Below, piece by piece: positions 55,044 through 63,880 of a DNA stretch of 64,000 nt. Numbering within the stretch: position 1 is the stretch's first letter; each line of letters starts with the position of its first letter. The stretch covers positions 18,071 to 82,070 of the forward strand of contig VGJW01000016.1 of the NCBI GenBank assembly GCA_016867265.1, in the 5' to 3' direction. Below the pieces are notes generated by a model that did not search any database, was not told the origin of the DNA, and saw nothing but the letters and a program-made list of their open reading frames with translations. Both the position numbers and the translations under genes were made by a program. The DNA comes from Candidatus Tanganyikabacteria bacterium. GTDB taxonomy: Bacteria > Cyanobacteriota > Sericytochromatia > S15B-MN24 > VGJW01.

Positions 55044-56297
55044 TCACGCCAGGAAATCGAACCATTCGAGGACGTGGCTGACCATGGCGCGACCCCACAG
55101 CAGAGGCTTCTCGTACCAGCTGGCCTTGCGATACTCGGTGTCGTAGGGCTCCGACCGCTGCCACCAGCGTCGGAAGAGCGAGGTCTCGAGTTGCTTGGCG
55201 AATCGAGGGTCCTCGATGCCCAGGTTGAGTTCCTGATTGGCGTCGTAGCTGCGGGCGTCGCCGTTCGCCGATCCGACGCTGGACCACGCACCGTCGATGC
55301 TGAGGGCCTTGACGTGGCTGAACCGGTTGCTTTCCAGGTAGCGGACATCCACGCCTGCATGGGCCAGTTGGCGCGCCGAGGCCTCGTTCAGCAGCTTGAA
55401 GAGAAAGCTGTCGTTGGTTTCGGGCCTGGGCAGAATCACGTGGACGGCCACGCCGCGCTGCGCCGCATCCCGCAAGTGATCGACGAGGCGGTTGTCCGAC
55501 AGGTACGGATACGTCAGCCAGATCTCCCTGCTGGCCTGCCGGATGGCGGTGTAGATGCCCTTGCGCAGCGAGGTGCCGCGACGGCTGTGTCCGGGGGCCG
55601 TCGTCATCAGGGTCACGGCACTGCCCTCGGGATGTGCCGCTGCCCTGGCTTCAGGCAAGGCAAAGGCCTTGCCCCCGGCCTTGGTCCACGCCTTCCGGAA
55701 GGTCTGTTCCAGGCCAGCCACCGCAGGGCCCGCGACGGAGACCATCAGGTCGTGCCACGTGTGGGCGTATTCGTCGGCGATGTTCATGCCGCCCGTCAGG
55801 CCCACCTTGCCGTCGGCGACGACGATCTTGCGGTGCGTCAGGTTGACGCCGGCCAGCGGCAAGAGGCCCGGGTAGTACCGTTCGACCTCCACGCCCCCGC
55901 GGCGCATGCGGTCGAGGACGGCGCCACTGCCGAGGGTGCCCAGCATGTCGACCAGGACGCGCACCTCGACGCCTTGGCGAGCTTTGGCGACAAGGCGGTC
56001 CGCGACCGCGCGGCCCGTCGCGTCGTCCTTGAAGATGAACATCTCCATGGACAGGCGTTCCTTGGCGGCATCGATCAAGCTCAGGATCTTCCTGAACCCC
56101 TGGGCGTCCAGGTGCAGGTCGAGGCGATTGCCTTCCGTCCGTCCGGCGACCGGAGGTCGGGCACCGTCGATATGATCGGGCCGGAAGGCGCCCAGCAAGC
56201 GCCGTGTCAGGCTTCGTGCGGCCGATCTGGCCCGCTCAGCCCGGGACTTGGCGTCGGTGCGATCCGGGGTTGGCCTCGGGGGTACCGTAAGGCTCAT
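55044..56297 (-). CDS. phospholipase D / cardiolipin synthase-like protein
   Basis: A 417-residue PLD-superfamily protein with two HKD motifs: HRKIVVADGKVGLTGG (about residue 170) and HVKALSIDGAWSSVGSAN (about 330). It also has LSMEMFIFKDDATGRAVADRL. This is the pattern of bacterial cardiolipin synthases (ClsB-like), but the N-terminal membrane helices are missing, so a phospholipase or transphosphatidylase role is open. A basic, Arg-rich N-terminus may bind membranes. ATG 56297 overlaps the upstream stop (ATGA). Confidence 0.88.
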   Translation of the reverse strand: MSLTVPPRPTPDRTDAKSRAERARSAARSLTRRLLGAFRPDHIDGARPPVAGRTEGNRLDLHLDAQGFRKILSLIDAAKERLSMEMFIFKDDATGRAVADRLVAKARQGVEVRVLVDMLGTLGSGAVLDRMRRGGVEVERYYPGLLPLAGVNLTHRKIVVADGKVGLTGGMNIADEYAHTWHDLMVSVAGPAVAGLEQTFRKAWTKAGGKAFALPEARAAAHPEGSAVTLMTTAPGHSRRGTSLRKGIYTAIRQASREIWLTYPYLSDNRLVDHLRDAAQRGVAVHVILPRPETNDSFLFKLLNEASARQLAHAGVDVRYLESNRFSHVKALSIDGAWSSVGSANGDARSYDANQELNLGIEDPRFAKQLETSLFRRWWQRSEPYDTEYRKASWYEKPLLWGRAMVSHVLEWFDFLA

Positions 56298-56953
56298 GGT
56301 TCCGGAGTGTCCATGGGCGGCAGCACCTGCCGGAGCATCGCATGGGGCCCTTCGCCGTAGGCGAGGTCCACCAGCTGGTCCGGCTTGCGATGGCCCTGCA
56401 GCAGATCGTCGTGCAGTTCGATGCGCAGGTGGGCCTTCTCGCGGGCAAGCATCTGCCGCAGCTGGGCGCTGGTCCCGACAAACGCCTCGGGCAGGTCGGT
56501 ACGGGTCGCAGCACCGGCGACGAACTGGCGCCAGCTTGCGTCGATGATCAGGGGCTGGCCCCGGCCATCGTCCAGGGTCAGGAAGGCGTGGAACTTGCCG
56601 GCCATGCCGGGGGCCACGGCCTGGCCGGGCGGCCTCAGGGCAGGATCGACCACCGTGATGGCCACGGGCAGCCCCGCTGCCCGCAAGTGCGGATACCATT
56701 GCCCGGCGAGGTCCAGGCACGACCCCTCGGGGTCGCTCCAAGGACCCTTTTCGGGATGCTGCCGCCGGACCAGCTCCATGGCCGCGAGAACCTTGGCCCG
56801 CAGGAATTCCGTCTGTCGTTCGGACCGCGACGTGACAGCCAGCCGGTCCTGAAGCGGTGGGGACGGGACGGCAGGCGAGGGCGCAAATCCCGGCCCGCTT
56901 GGCGCAGGGGGACTACCACCTGGCTGGCGGGCCAGGGCGGAGACGCGCTTCAT
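56294..56953 (-). CDS. transglutaminase-like Cys-His-Asp protein
   Basis: A 219-residue protein of unknown role. A putative catalytic triad occurs in transglutaminase order: Cys79 (EGSCLDLAGQWYPHL), His122 (GKFHAFLTLDDG), Asp138 (PLIIDASWRQFV). The N-terminal 45 residues are Pro/Ala-rich. No signal peptide. ATG 56953; the TGA overlaps the PLD start, so both are co-translated. A protease or amidase related to NlpC/transglutaminase is the likely class; activity is inference from the fold. Confidence 0.65.
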   Translation of the reverse strand: MKRVSALARQPGGSPPAPSGPGFAPSPAVPSPPLQDRLAVTSRSERQTEFLRAKVLAAMELVRRQHPEKGPWSDPEGSCLDLAGQWYPHLRAAGLPVAITVVDPALRPPGQAVAPGMAGKFHAFLTLDDGRGQPLIIDASWRQFVAGAATRTDLPEAFVGTSAQLRQMLAREKAHLRIELHDDLLQGHRKPDQLVDLAYGEGPHAMLRQVLPPMDTPEP

Positions 56954-57036
56954 ACTCCAACTATGCCCCGGGGAGCGTCTCGCCTTGCGTAAATCCCCGT
57001 GACCGCACCTTGTCGGGGTGTCCCGGCAACGTCATC

Positions 57037-58032
57037 ATGGAAGCCGCCATGCACGACAGCGCCGCACCGCGCCCCCGCCTGATCCGCGAAGTGGACGAAG
57101 CCGTTAAGTTGCTGCGTGCCGGCGAGGTCGTCGCCCTGCCGACGGAAACGGTGTATGGGCTTGCGGCGCGGGCCGACGTGCCCGAGGCCGTCGCCCGCAT
57201 CTTTTCCCTGAAGGGGCGGCCAGCCAGTAATCCGCTCATCCTGCACGTCTCCGACACGGCCATGCTTGCCGATTGGACATCGCCCCCCGAGGACCGCGCC
57301 ATGAAGCTGGCGGAGGTGTTCTGGCCCGGTCCGCTCACCATGGTGTTGCCGGCGCTTTCCCGCGTGTCGCGCCGGATTACGGCCGGTCAGGACACGGTTG
57401 CCGTGAGGCTGCCGGCCCACCCTCTGATGCGGGCCGTCATCGCCGAGATCGGGCAGCCGTTGGTCGCGCCCTCGGCCAACTTGTCGACTCGTCTCAGCCC
57501 GACGACGGCTTTGCATGTTGCCAGCCAGTTCCATGGTCACGGTCTGGCGATTCTTGATGGCGGACCGTGCGCCGTGGGCTTGGAATCGACCATCGTCTCC
57601 GTGCTGCCCGGACGGCCTGTCGCGCTCCTGCGGCCGGGCACGCTGGGCGCGTCAGCCCTTGCCGCGGTGCTCGGCGAACCGGTGGCCGAGGGCGAGGTGA
57701 CGGACTCGGGCGTTCGGGTGCCGGGCCAGATGCGGCTGCACTATGCTCCCCGGCAGCCCCTGACCTTGCTCCGGCAACCGCTTGGCGTCGACCTTGATGA
57801 CCCGCGATGCGGATGGGTCACGCCCGGAATCCCGTTGCAGGCGGCGGGTCCGGTGCTGGATCTGGGCAGTGAGCCGGGGCCTTTTGCCCGGGATCTGTAC
57901 GCCGCCCTGCACGACCTCGAGGATCGGGATGTGGCGGTCATTCGTGTCATCTTGCCGCCGGATGGGGCCGCGTGGCGCGCTGTCCACGATCGCCTCGGCC
58001 GGGCGTCAGCCGGCCGTGATCGGCCTGCCTGA
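57037..58032 (+). CDS. tsaC: L-threonylcarbamoyladenylate synthase (Sua5)
   Basis: Makes the activated carbamate used for t6A37 in ANN-decoding tRNAs. The 331-residue protein has the TsaC/YrdC core (RAGEVVALPTETVYGLAARA, IFSLKGRPASNPLILH, AVRLPAHPLMR, SANLSTRLSPT) and the Sua5 C-terminal domain (SGVRVPGQMRLHYAPRQPLT), so it is the longer Sua5 type. ATG 57037; a later ATG (57049) is possible. Convergent 27-nt overlap with the second CPBP gene. Confidence 0.95.
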   Translation: MEAAMHDSAAPRPRLIREVDEAVKLLRAGEVVALPTETVYGLAARADVPEAVARIFSLKGRPASNPLILHVSDTAMLADWTSPPEDRAMKLAEVFWPGPLTMVLPALSRVSRRITAGQDTVAVRLPAHPLMRAVIAEIGQPLVAPSANLSTRLSPTTALHVASQFHGHGLAILDGGPCAVGLESTIVSVLPGRPVALLRPGTLGASALAAVLGEPVAEGEVTDSGVRVPGQMRLHYAPRQPLTLLRQPLGVDLDDPRCGWVTPGIPLQAAGPVLDLGSEPGPFARDLYAALHDLEDRDVAVIRVILPPDGAAWRAVHDRLGRASAGRDRPA

Positions 58033-58833
58033 GGGACCGCCTCGACCGAGCAGGGCCAGCAGGATCAGCATCGCGAGGATGCCCAGCAGGCCGCGCGGCG
58101 GGAAGCCGTTGCCGGTCCAGAGGAAGCCTTCGGGCAAGAAGACGAGGGGATTGTGTCGGGCCGAGGCCGTGATGGCGACGATCCAGCAGGCGTGGACGCC
58201 GACGGGAAACCAGAGGCCTCGCTTGCGAGCGGCAACGCCGAGGGTAATGCCTGTTGCCCACAGCCCGGCGAAGGTCGACACGACGTCGGAGATGCTCCGG
58301 CCGGCGGGCGCCAGGAAGTGCGTCGCCGCGAAGAGTGTTGCGCTGGCGAGCGTGGCCCACGGCCAAGCCATCGTGCGCCCCAGGATGCCCGGCACGACGC
58401 CTCGGAAGAAGGCCTCTTCCAAGATGGCGGTCGCGAGTGCCAGCAAGCCCAGCAGCAAGATTCCGGACGGCTCGGGCCATGTGAAGCCGGGGCGCGGGAT
58501 GGACCAACCGGCAAGCCAGCCGATCCACGTGGTCAGGACCACGCCGCCCAGGCCGGCGCCCAGGCCGGGCAACAGGCCCTGGAACCTGGGGGGGAAGCCC
58601 AGGCCCGTCAGGTCGCGTCCCTCGATGCGGTGCCAATGATCCGCAACGACGCCGATCACAAGGGCCAGCAGGACGACCTCGGGCAGCTCGAGACGCAGCG
58701 GGTCCCGATCGAAGCCGGGCCAGGCTGCCTTCAGGCCAACGGCAGCGGCGGCGCCAAGCAGCAGCTTGCCCAGCAAGCGGACAAGGCTGGCCCAGCCGGA
58801 TTGCGCGCGGACCGTCAGAGGTTCCGGGACCAC
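58006..58833 (-). CDS. CPBP-family intramembrane metalloprotease (second copy)
   Basis: A 275-residue membrane protein with about seven helices. Motifs: ILEEAFFRGVVPGILGR (EExxFR), FAATHFLAP, and GVHACWIVAIT. It resembles the copy at 37789-38577 only in motifs. It overlaps the M28 peptidase gene by 19 nt, so is likely co-transcribed, and Sua5 by 27 nt at its 3' end. Confidence 0.88.
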   Translation of the reverse strand: MVPEPLTVRAQSGWASLVRLLGKLLLGAAAAVGLKAAWPGFDRDPLRLELPEVVLLALVIGVVADHWHRIEGRDLTGLGFPPRFQGLLPGLGAGLGGVVLTTWIGWLAGWSIPRPGFTWPEPSGILLLGLLALATAILEEAFFRGVVPGILGRTMAWPWATLASATLFAATHFLAPAGRSISDVVSTFAGLWATGITLGVAARKRGLWFPVGVHACWIVAITASARHNPLVFLPEGFLWTGNGFPPRGLLGILAMLILLALLGRGGPSGRPITAG

Positions 58834-59876
58834 TCCAGCGCCTGCTCCAGGCCCAGTCGGGTCAGGCGGGCCAACTTGGCGTCGTTGAAGACCTCGGTCT
58901 CGGCCTTCTGGAAGGTGTCCCGCTCCCGGACGGTGTCGGCGGGGTGGTGCAGGTACTTGTGGATGGGCTCGGCATAGAACAGCACGGCACGGACGCCGGC
59001 GCGGCGGAGCGACGCATGGTCGCTGGATGCGCCCGGGGGCAGTTCGTCGTTCACGTCATGGTTGTGGGGGATGTGCTCGACGAAGGTCCGGAAGATCGGC
59101 CGCATGGCCATCCGGCGGGCCGTGTCGATGACTTGCTGACGGATGGCCGCATCATCCCCGCCGGCCGTGTCGGTCGAGAAGTCGGCAGGCTTGCCGTTGG
59201 CAATCACATCGAGCTGCACCATGCCGCGGAACTGCTTGAGATCGAGCTTGACGGGCTTGCCGTCTGCACCCGGCGCGACCGGGTTCTGGGTGTAGTAGCG
59301 CGAGCCGATGAGGCCCTTCTCCTCGCCCGAGAACAGGATGAACAGGACGCTGACCGGAGGCAGGACACCCTGGTTGCGCTGGTTGGCAAGGGTACGGGCG
59401 ATCTCGAGGACACCGGCGCAGCCGCCGGCATCGTCGTTGGCACCCGGGTAGAGGGCCCCGTTGAAGGCTTGGCCGATATGGTCCTTGTGCGCACCGAAGA
59501 CCACGTACCGTGTGGGGTCGGCACCGGGCAGCAGGCCGACCAGATTCTCGGCCTGGCCGCGGATGCTGTAGTTCTTGAAGGGCTGGCGCAACGTGGCGAT
59601 CCCCAGGCCCCGGAGCATGGACTCGGCGTAGCGGGTTGCCTCGTTGTCGCCTTCGGAAGCCGAATCCCGTCCGCGCCAGCGGATGTCGCTCAGCCAGGCG
59701 GCGTGGGCGTGGGCTGCCGCGGCGTCGATGGTCGTGTCGAGCGTCTTGCGGACGCCCAAGGCCGCAAAGGGAAGCGTCGCAGGCTCAGCGGTGCCCGTGG
59801 CCGGTCGCGTCGTGCCGCAGGCTGCAAGGGTCGGGGCGAGGGCCAGAGCCGAGACGAGCAAGGGAAGGATGCGCAT
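58815..59876 (-). CDS. M28-family metallopeptidase lipoprotein
   Basis: A 353-residue zinc peptidase on the envelope (lipobox LAAC). Zinc ligands and catalytic residues are visible: FGAHKDHIG (His), YPGANDDAGGCAG (Asp), FILFSGEEKGLIGS (Glu-Glu), VQLDVIANG (Asp), and HKYLHHPADT (His). It resembles aminopeptidase Y/S-type enzymes and would degrade peptides outside the cytoplasm. ATG 59876 with AAGAG upstream. The AT-rich 130-nt gap to the right holds promoters of both divergent genes. Confidence 0.93.
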   Translation of the reverse strand: MRILPLLVSALALAPTLAACGTTRPATGTAEPATLPFAALGVRKTLDTTIDAAAAHAHAAWLSDIRWRGRDSASEGDNEATRYAESMLRGLGIATLRQPFKNYSIRGQAENLVGLLPGADPTRYVVFGAHKDHIGQAFNGALYPGANDDAGGCAGVLEIARTLANQRNQGVLPPVSVLFILFSGEEKGLIGSRYYTQNPVAPGADGKPVKLDLKQFRGMVQLDVIANGKPADFSTDTAGGDDAAIRQQVIDTARRMAMRPIFRTFVEHIPHNHDVNDELPPGASSDHASLRRAGVRAVLFYAEPIHKYLHHPADTVRERDTFQKAETEVFNDAKLARLTRLGLEQALEWSRNL

Positions 59877-60009
59877 AATATTCTCTTAAAAGAAGATTAA
59901 TTTTAGCTAATGTAGCATGGTGTGGGCCGTGCTCCAAGCTCCTCGATGGAAATCCGATGGGGACCACCCGGAGCGGGGTGGCAAGCCGGACAATGGGAGG
60001 CGCTTGAAC

Positions 60010-60606
60010 GTGAGCCCGTGGGATGCCCGCTATTCAGGCGAGACCTACTTCTATGGCAAGGAACCCAATACGTTCCTCGTGGAACAGGCCGGCGGCCTGC
60101 CTTCGGCCTCCCGGATCCTCTGCCTGGCCGAGGGCGAGGGCCGTAATGTCGTCTATCTGGCAGGCCTCGGGCACCGTGTGACAGCCGTGGACAGCTCGGC
60201 CGGGGGCCTGCGCTAGGCGGGACACCTTGCCGACGAACGGGGTGTCCGCATCGAGCTTGTCGAGGCGGACCTTGCGGCGTGGCCCATGGGGGATGCCGTC
60301 TGGGACGTCGTGGTCTCCATCTGGGCACATGTCCTTCCGGAGCTGCGCGCCACGGTGGATGCTGCCGTTCGCGAGGCCATCAGGCCAGGCGGCCTGCTCG
60401 TGCTTGAGCATTATCATCCGCGCCAGTTGTCCTACGGCACGGGCGGGCCGCCGGATGCCCGCATGATGGCGACCCTAGAGGCCTTGCGCCTGGCCTTTCC
60501 GGACTGGATCGAGCATCACGCGGCGGAGCGGGAGCGCGAGGTTCGCGAGGGCACGGGTCATCACGGTCCCAGCTTCGTGACCCGGGTGGTTCTGGAGCGT
60601 CCTTGA
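60010..60606 (+). pseudogene. class I SAM methyltransferase interrupted by an in-frame TAG
   Basis: A gene of the tellurite/thiopurine methyltransferase type, 199 codons, broken by TAG at 60214-60216. Upstream part: WDARYSGETYFYGKEPNTFL, then motif I RILCLAEGEGRNVVYLAGLG; downstream, in the same frame, VEADLAAWPMGDAVWDVVVS, PGGLLVLEHYHPRQLSYGTG and a tail GHHGPSFVTRVVLERP, which fits the family's ending. The TAG falls at the GLA-K-A-Q position of relatives, so a Lys or Gln codon was probably lost. GTG 60010 has GGGAGG 9 nt upstream. Recent nonsense mutation, read-through or sequence error. Confidence 0.8.
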
Positions 60607-60649
60607 GGGGCGCACGCCACGCAAGTTTTCCTCTCTCCCCGTCCATAGG

Positions 60650-60683
60650 AGAAGTGGGTTCTCTCCCGACGGGAACCCATTCT
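60650..60683 (+). terminator. hairpin after the broken methyltransferase
   Basis: AGAAGTGGGTT and AACCCATTCT pair around an inner TCCCGACGGGA palindrome. The sequence after it is only mildly T-rich, so termination efficiency is uncertain. Confidence 0.4.
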
Positions 60684-60726
60684 GTCTTGGTCTGGATGCT
60701 CGCACGCGGCGGGCAGGAGGTTCGTC

Positions 60727-61290
60727 GTGGAAACCCGTGTCCCTCGAGAGGCGTCGCCCGTCAGCCGAGGGGTGCCTCCGGTTCGTGGTGCGGCACCGGC
60801 GGTCCGCCAACCCACGCCAGGTTCCATTCCTGCCGACGGCCTGCACCTGACGGGTGCCCGAATCGACGTGGCGCGTGCACGCAAGGCGTTCGAGACCGCC
60901 ATTGGGGCGTCACAGGGCGAAGATCGGCACATTCAGTCCGCGATTGCTACGCTTGATCCGGCAGGTGTCTCCGGGGCCGGCGACCCGGTGGTCAGGGACT
61001 TGATGGTGGCCCGCGACCTGCTCGGACAGGTGCGTGCCAGTCTGGGGCAGGCCCGCGACAATCTGCACAAGCCGTTGTCGGCCATCGAGGCCGCGTCGCG
61101 CGCGCTGGACAAGCATGTCGCCATGTACGACACCCTCAAGGAAGCTCGACGGAACCTGCACGAGGGCTCCTACGGCCGTCTCTCGCCGTCCGAGGAGGCG
61201 ACGCTCGAGGTAATTGACGACGCCATGCGTGCGGCCATCTTCACGCAAACACGCATCGTGCTTGCACAGGACGCCATCGAGAATCCTTAG
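60727..61290 (+). CDS. hypothetical helical protein
   Basis: A 187-residue protein, GTG start with GGAGG 7 nt upstream. The N-terminal 40 residues are disordered (Pro/Arg); the rest is helical, with an amphipathic helix bundle look (VARARKAFETAIGAS, VRDLMVARDLLGQVRASLGQ, NLHKPLSAIEAASRALDKH). No signal or catalytic motif. I do not recognise it. It is followed by a strong inverted repeat. Confidence 0.7.
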   Translation: METRVPREASPVSRGVPPVRGAAPAVRQPTPGSIPADGLHLTGARIDVARARKAFETAIGASQGEDRHIQSAIATLDPAGVSGAGDPVVRDLMVARDLLGQVRASLGQARDNLHKPLSAIEAASRALDKHVAMYDTLKEARRNLHEGSYGRLSPSEEATLEVIDDAMRAAIFTQTRIVLAQDAIENP

Positions 61291-61313
61291 CAGGCAAGAC
61301 GACATGGTTTTCT

Positions 61314-61347
61314 AAGGTGGGGCAGTTCGCTTGATCTGCTCCACCTT
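61314..61347. terminator. inverted repeat, possible terminator
   Basis: AAGGTGGGGCAG and CTGCTCCACCTT form a 12-bp stem with one G-T pair and a 10-nt loop, 23 nt after the preceding stop. No run of T follows on either strand. It could be a terminator or an RNA processing site. Confidence 0.45.
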
Positions 61348-61480
61348 CACTTCGTGATCGGCCCGACCCCGGCCGGCTTCTAGAATTCTTCGTAACGGAA
61401 AGCTCGGTCGGGTCAATCGTTGTGCCATGGAACAAGGGTGGGAACCTGCGCAGGGCCCCTTGACCTGGAGAATGCAAGTC

Positions 61481-62461
61481 ATGCCTGGTTCCATCGACTC
61501 GGGAGTCGTCGGCCCCTTTGGTCCCAAGGCGGGTAAGGCCAAGGCTGTGGAAGCGGGCGCCGCCCCCGGGGCAGAAGGCCAGGAGGTCGGCGCGACCAAG
61601 GCGGGACCCTTTGCGGGTGGTGCCGGAAAGGTCGCCGAGCGGATCAATGCCGGAATCGGTGGCAAGCAGAGTGACATGGCCCTTGATGACAAGGCCTTTG
61701 CACGACGCGATACCAACGGTGATGGTGTCCTGAGCGGCAAGGAAATTCGCAAGAAGCAGGTCGCTTGGGATGCCAATGGCGACGGCAAGATCACCAAGGA
61801 GGAGTTCCGTCAGGGGCGTGGTGCCGACCGTGCCGACGGCCTGATGAAGCGGCGCGATCGCAACGGCGACGGCGTCCTGTCCGGCAAGGAACTGGGCAAG
61901 GACCTGGCCGGGGCCGACGAGAACGGCGATGGCCACGTGACCGCAGGCGAACTCAAGCGCTTCAAGACCAAGGACGTCGATCCGGGGCAGCAGTTCGATG
62001 CCTTCGATCAGAACAAGGACGGCTTCCTGACGGGCACCGAGGCCGAAAAGTTCAAGGCCGAAGGACTTGATGCCGACAACGACGGCCGTATCTCGAAGGC
62101 CGAGTTTGTCGGTGCCCGGGAGAAGAGCCAGCGCGAAGCCCAGTTCAAGGATTACGACGGCAATGCCGATGGCTTCCTGTCCGGAAACGAGATCAAGCCC
62201 GAGGTCCTTGCCGCCAAGGACACCAACAAGGATGGCCGCGTCAGCGCCGAGGAGTGGGGCGCACCGGCGCCCCAGCCTCCGGCAGCACCAGAGTCTGCTC
62301 CGGCGCCGGCAACGGTCACGCAGAGCGTGACGTCGCCGACAGCCAGCTGTGGCCCGTCGGCAGGCGCCATCGAGCGGGGGTTGCAGCGATGCGGCCCCCG
62401 TCCTGCTTGGGGTCAGTCCCGTTGGCGGATCTTGGCCAGCAGGTGCAGGACCTCGAGGTAA
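61481..62461 (+). CDS. eight-EF-hand calcium-binding protein
   Basis: A 326-residue protein. About 65 Gly/Ala/Lys-rich residues precede eight EF-hand loops in four pairs: DTNGDGVLSGKE, DANGDGKITKEE, DRNGDGVLSGKE, DENGDGHVTAGE, DQNKDGFLTGTE, DADNDGRISKAE, DGNADGFLSGNE and DTNKDGRVSAEE. Most keep the acidic residues at 1, 3, 5 and 12. It should bind Ca2+ and may be a buffer or surface matrix protein. No signal peptide. Start chosen at ATG 61481 with GGAG 10 nt upstream. The last ~45 residues are low complexity and overlap the convergent BI-1 gene. Confidence 0.88.
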   Translation: MPGSIDSGVVGPFGPKAGKAKAVEAGAAPGAEGQEVGATKAGPFAGGAGKVAERINAGIGGKQSDMALDDKAFARRDTNGDGVLSGKEIRKKQVAWDANGDGKITKEEFRQGRGADRADGLMKRRDRNGDGVLSGKELGKDLAGADENGDGHVTAGELKRFKTKDVDPGQQFDAFDQNKDGFLTGTEAEKFKAEGLDADNDGRISKAEFVGAREKSQREAQFKDYDGNADGFLSGNEIKPEVLAAKDTNKDGRVSAEEWGAPAPQPPAAPESAPAPATVTQSVTSPTASCGPSAGAIERGLQRCGPRPAWGQSRWRILASRCRTSR

Positions 62462-63138
62462 AGCCAGACCAGGGTCACGACCAACCCGAAGGCGGCGTAC
62501 CACTCCATGTAGCGGGGCGCACGCGCCTGGACACCCTGCTCGATGAAGTCGAAGTCGAGCACGAGGTTCAATGAGGCGAGGACGACCACCAGCAGGCTGA
62601 AGCCGATGCCCAGCAGACCCGTTTCGTGGATGAGGGGCATCTGGATGCCGAAGTAGCCCCCGACGAAGCTGGCCAGGTAGTACAGGCCGATGCCGACGGT
62701 TCCCGAGAACACCATCAACTTGAAATTGTCCGAGGCCCGGACAAGGCGTGACCGATAGGCCACGAGCAGGGCGAGGAAGATGCCAAGCGTCAGCCCCAGA
62801 GCCTGGACCGCAATGCCGGGATGCATTTGCTCGGCACCCAACGTGACGCCCCCGAGCGTGATGCCTTCTGCAAGGGCGTAAATCGGCGCGAGGAACGGTG
62901 CGGCCTGCTTGCGGACGACGATCACGATGGCCAGCACGAACGCGGCCGCGGGTGCGCCAAGGAGGACGAGGCCTGTTGGTGGCTGGTAATACCAGATGCC
63001 CGCAGCCCCGCCCAGGACCAGTGCCAGGAGCCAAGCGGCGCAACTGACCACGCCGTCCAGCGTCATGGGCCGGCTGTTCGCCGTGCGACGGGCCTCCCGG
63101 AAGGTCGTGTCGCTGAGGGTCGGGTTGGCGGAACGCAT
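62413..63138 (-). CDS. Bax inhibitor-1/YccA-family membrane protein
   Basis: A 241-residue protein with seven predicted helices, fitting the BI-1 (UPF0005) family. Landmarks: PIYALAEGITLGGV, a run of helices (GIAVQALGLTLGIFLALLVA, FSGTVGIGLYYLASFVGG), and an acidic, conserved LDFDFIEQGVQARAPRYMEWY loop. Members act as pH-gated Ca2+ leak channels. ATG 63138. Overlaps the EF-hand gene by 49 nt. A Ca2+ binding protein and a Ca2+ channel-like protein as convergent neighbours is a curious pairing. Confidence 0.92.
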   Translation of the reverse strand: MRSANPTLSDTTFREARRTANSRPMTLDGVVSCAAWLLALVLGGAAGIWYYQPPTGLVLLGAPAAAFVLAIVIVVRKQAAPFLAPIYALAEGITLGGVTLGAEQMHPGIAVQALGLTLGIFLALLVAYRSRLVRASDNFKLMVFSGTVGIGLYYLASFVGGYFGIQMPLIHETGLLGIGFSLLVVVLASLNLVLDFDFIEQGVQARAPRYMEWYAAFGLVVTLVWLYLEVLHLLAKIRQRD

Positions 63139-63313
63139 CGGGCTACTCCGTGTGCATCGGGGCGCTGCAGGACATGCGTTGCATACCCACGGGCGCGTTG
63201 CCCGACAGGCATCGCGTGCAGTCCGCCCAAGGCCTGTTGCATGCAGATCCGATGCCTCGGATCGAACAGGGTGTCATGAATGCCTTGGCCCGAGGTGCAA
63301 AAGGGAGGGAACC

Positions 63314-63871
63314 ATGCCGGAGAGGCCAACCGTCCCGCCTTCGGAGCCACCCGCCGGTGGTGCGCCCCGGATGCCCGGCTCTTCCGACGTCGTGATTAAT
63401 CCTGCGGCCTTCCAGACACCATTGGGCAAGGCCAGCACCATCCTGCGGAACCTGTTCATCAAACCAACAGCAGAGGCCATTGCCGAGGCCGCCGAGGTGG
63501 TTGCCGATGCGGCGAGGGCCGTGGCCCAAGTGCCCGTTCCGCAGTCGCCTGACGTTGCCTCTACCTCAGCCGATGGCGCTCCGGTGCCGCCGGAACAGGG
63601 AACGCCTGTTCCGCGCCGGGCCATGCCGGCGCTCCGGCAGAAGCCGCAGACGCAGCCCTTGCATACGGACGAGTTGAGTCTGGGACTTCGCCTTGGAGTG
63701 GAACCGGCTGCCGCTGCGGACTCCGCCCCGGCCGCGCGCCCTCGGACCATGCCCGACCCTGAATGGCTCGCGCAGCAGGAGCAGGAATCACCCGGCCGGA
63801 TGGATGCACTGCGGCGCACCGGTCAAGTCCCAACTCGTGGTGTAACTTCCGCAGTCCTTCCTTTGGGATGA
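63314..63871 (+). CDS. hypothetical low-complexity protein
   Basis: A 185-residue protein rich in Pro and Ala with a few helical pieces (TAEAIAEAAEVVADAARAVA). GGGAGGG Shine-Dalgarno before the ATG. It has no signal peptide, no motif I recognise, and is mostly predicted disordered. A 175-nt gap lies between it and the divergent BI-1 gene, and it is adjacent to the transposase end. Confidence 0.65.
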   Translation: MPERPTVPPSEPPAGGAPRMPGSSDVVINPAAFQTPLGKASTILRNLFIKPTAEAIAEAAEVVADAARAVAQVPVPQSPDVASTSADGAPVPPEQGTPVPRRAMPALRQKPQTQPLHTDELSLGLRLGVEPAAAADSAPAARPRTMPDPEWLAQQEQESPGRMDALRRTGQVPTRGVTSAVLPLG

Positions 63872-63880
63872 CGGGTTGGT

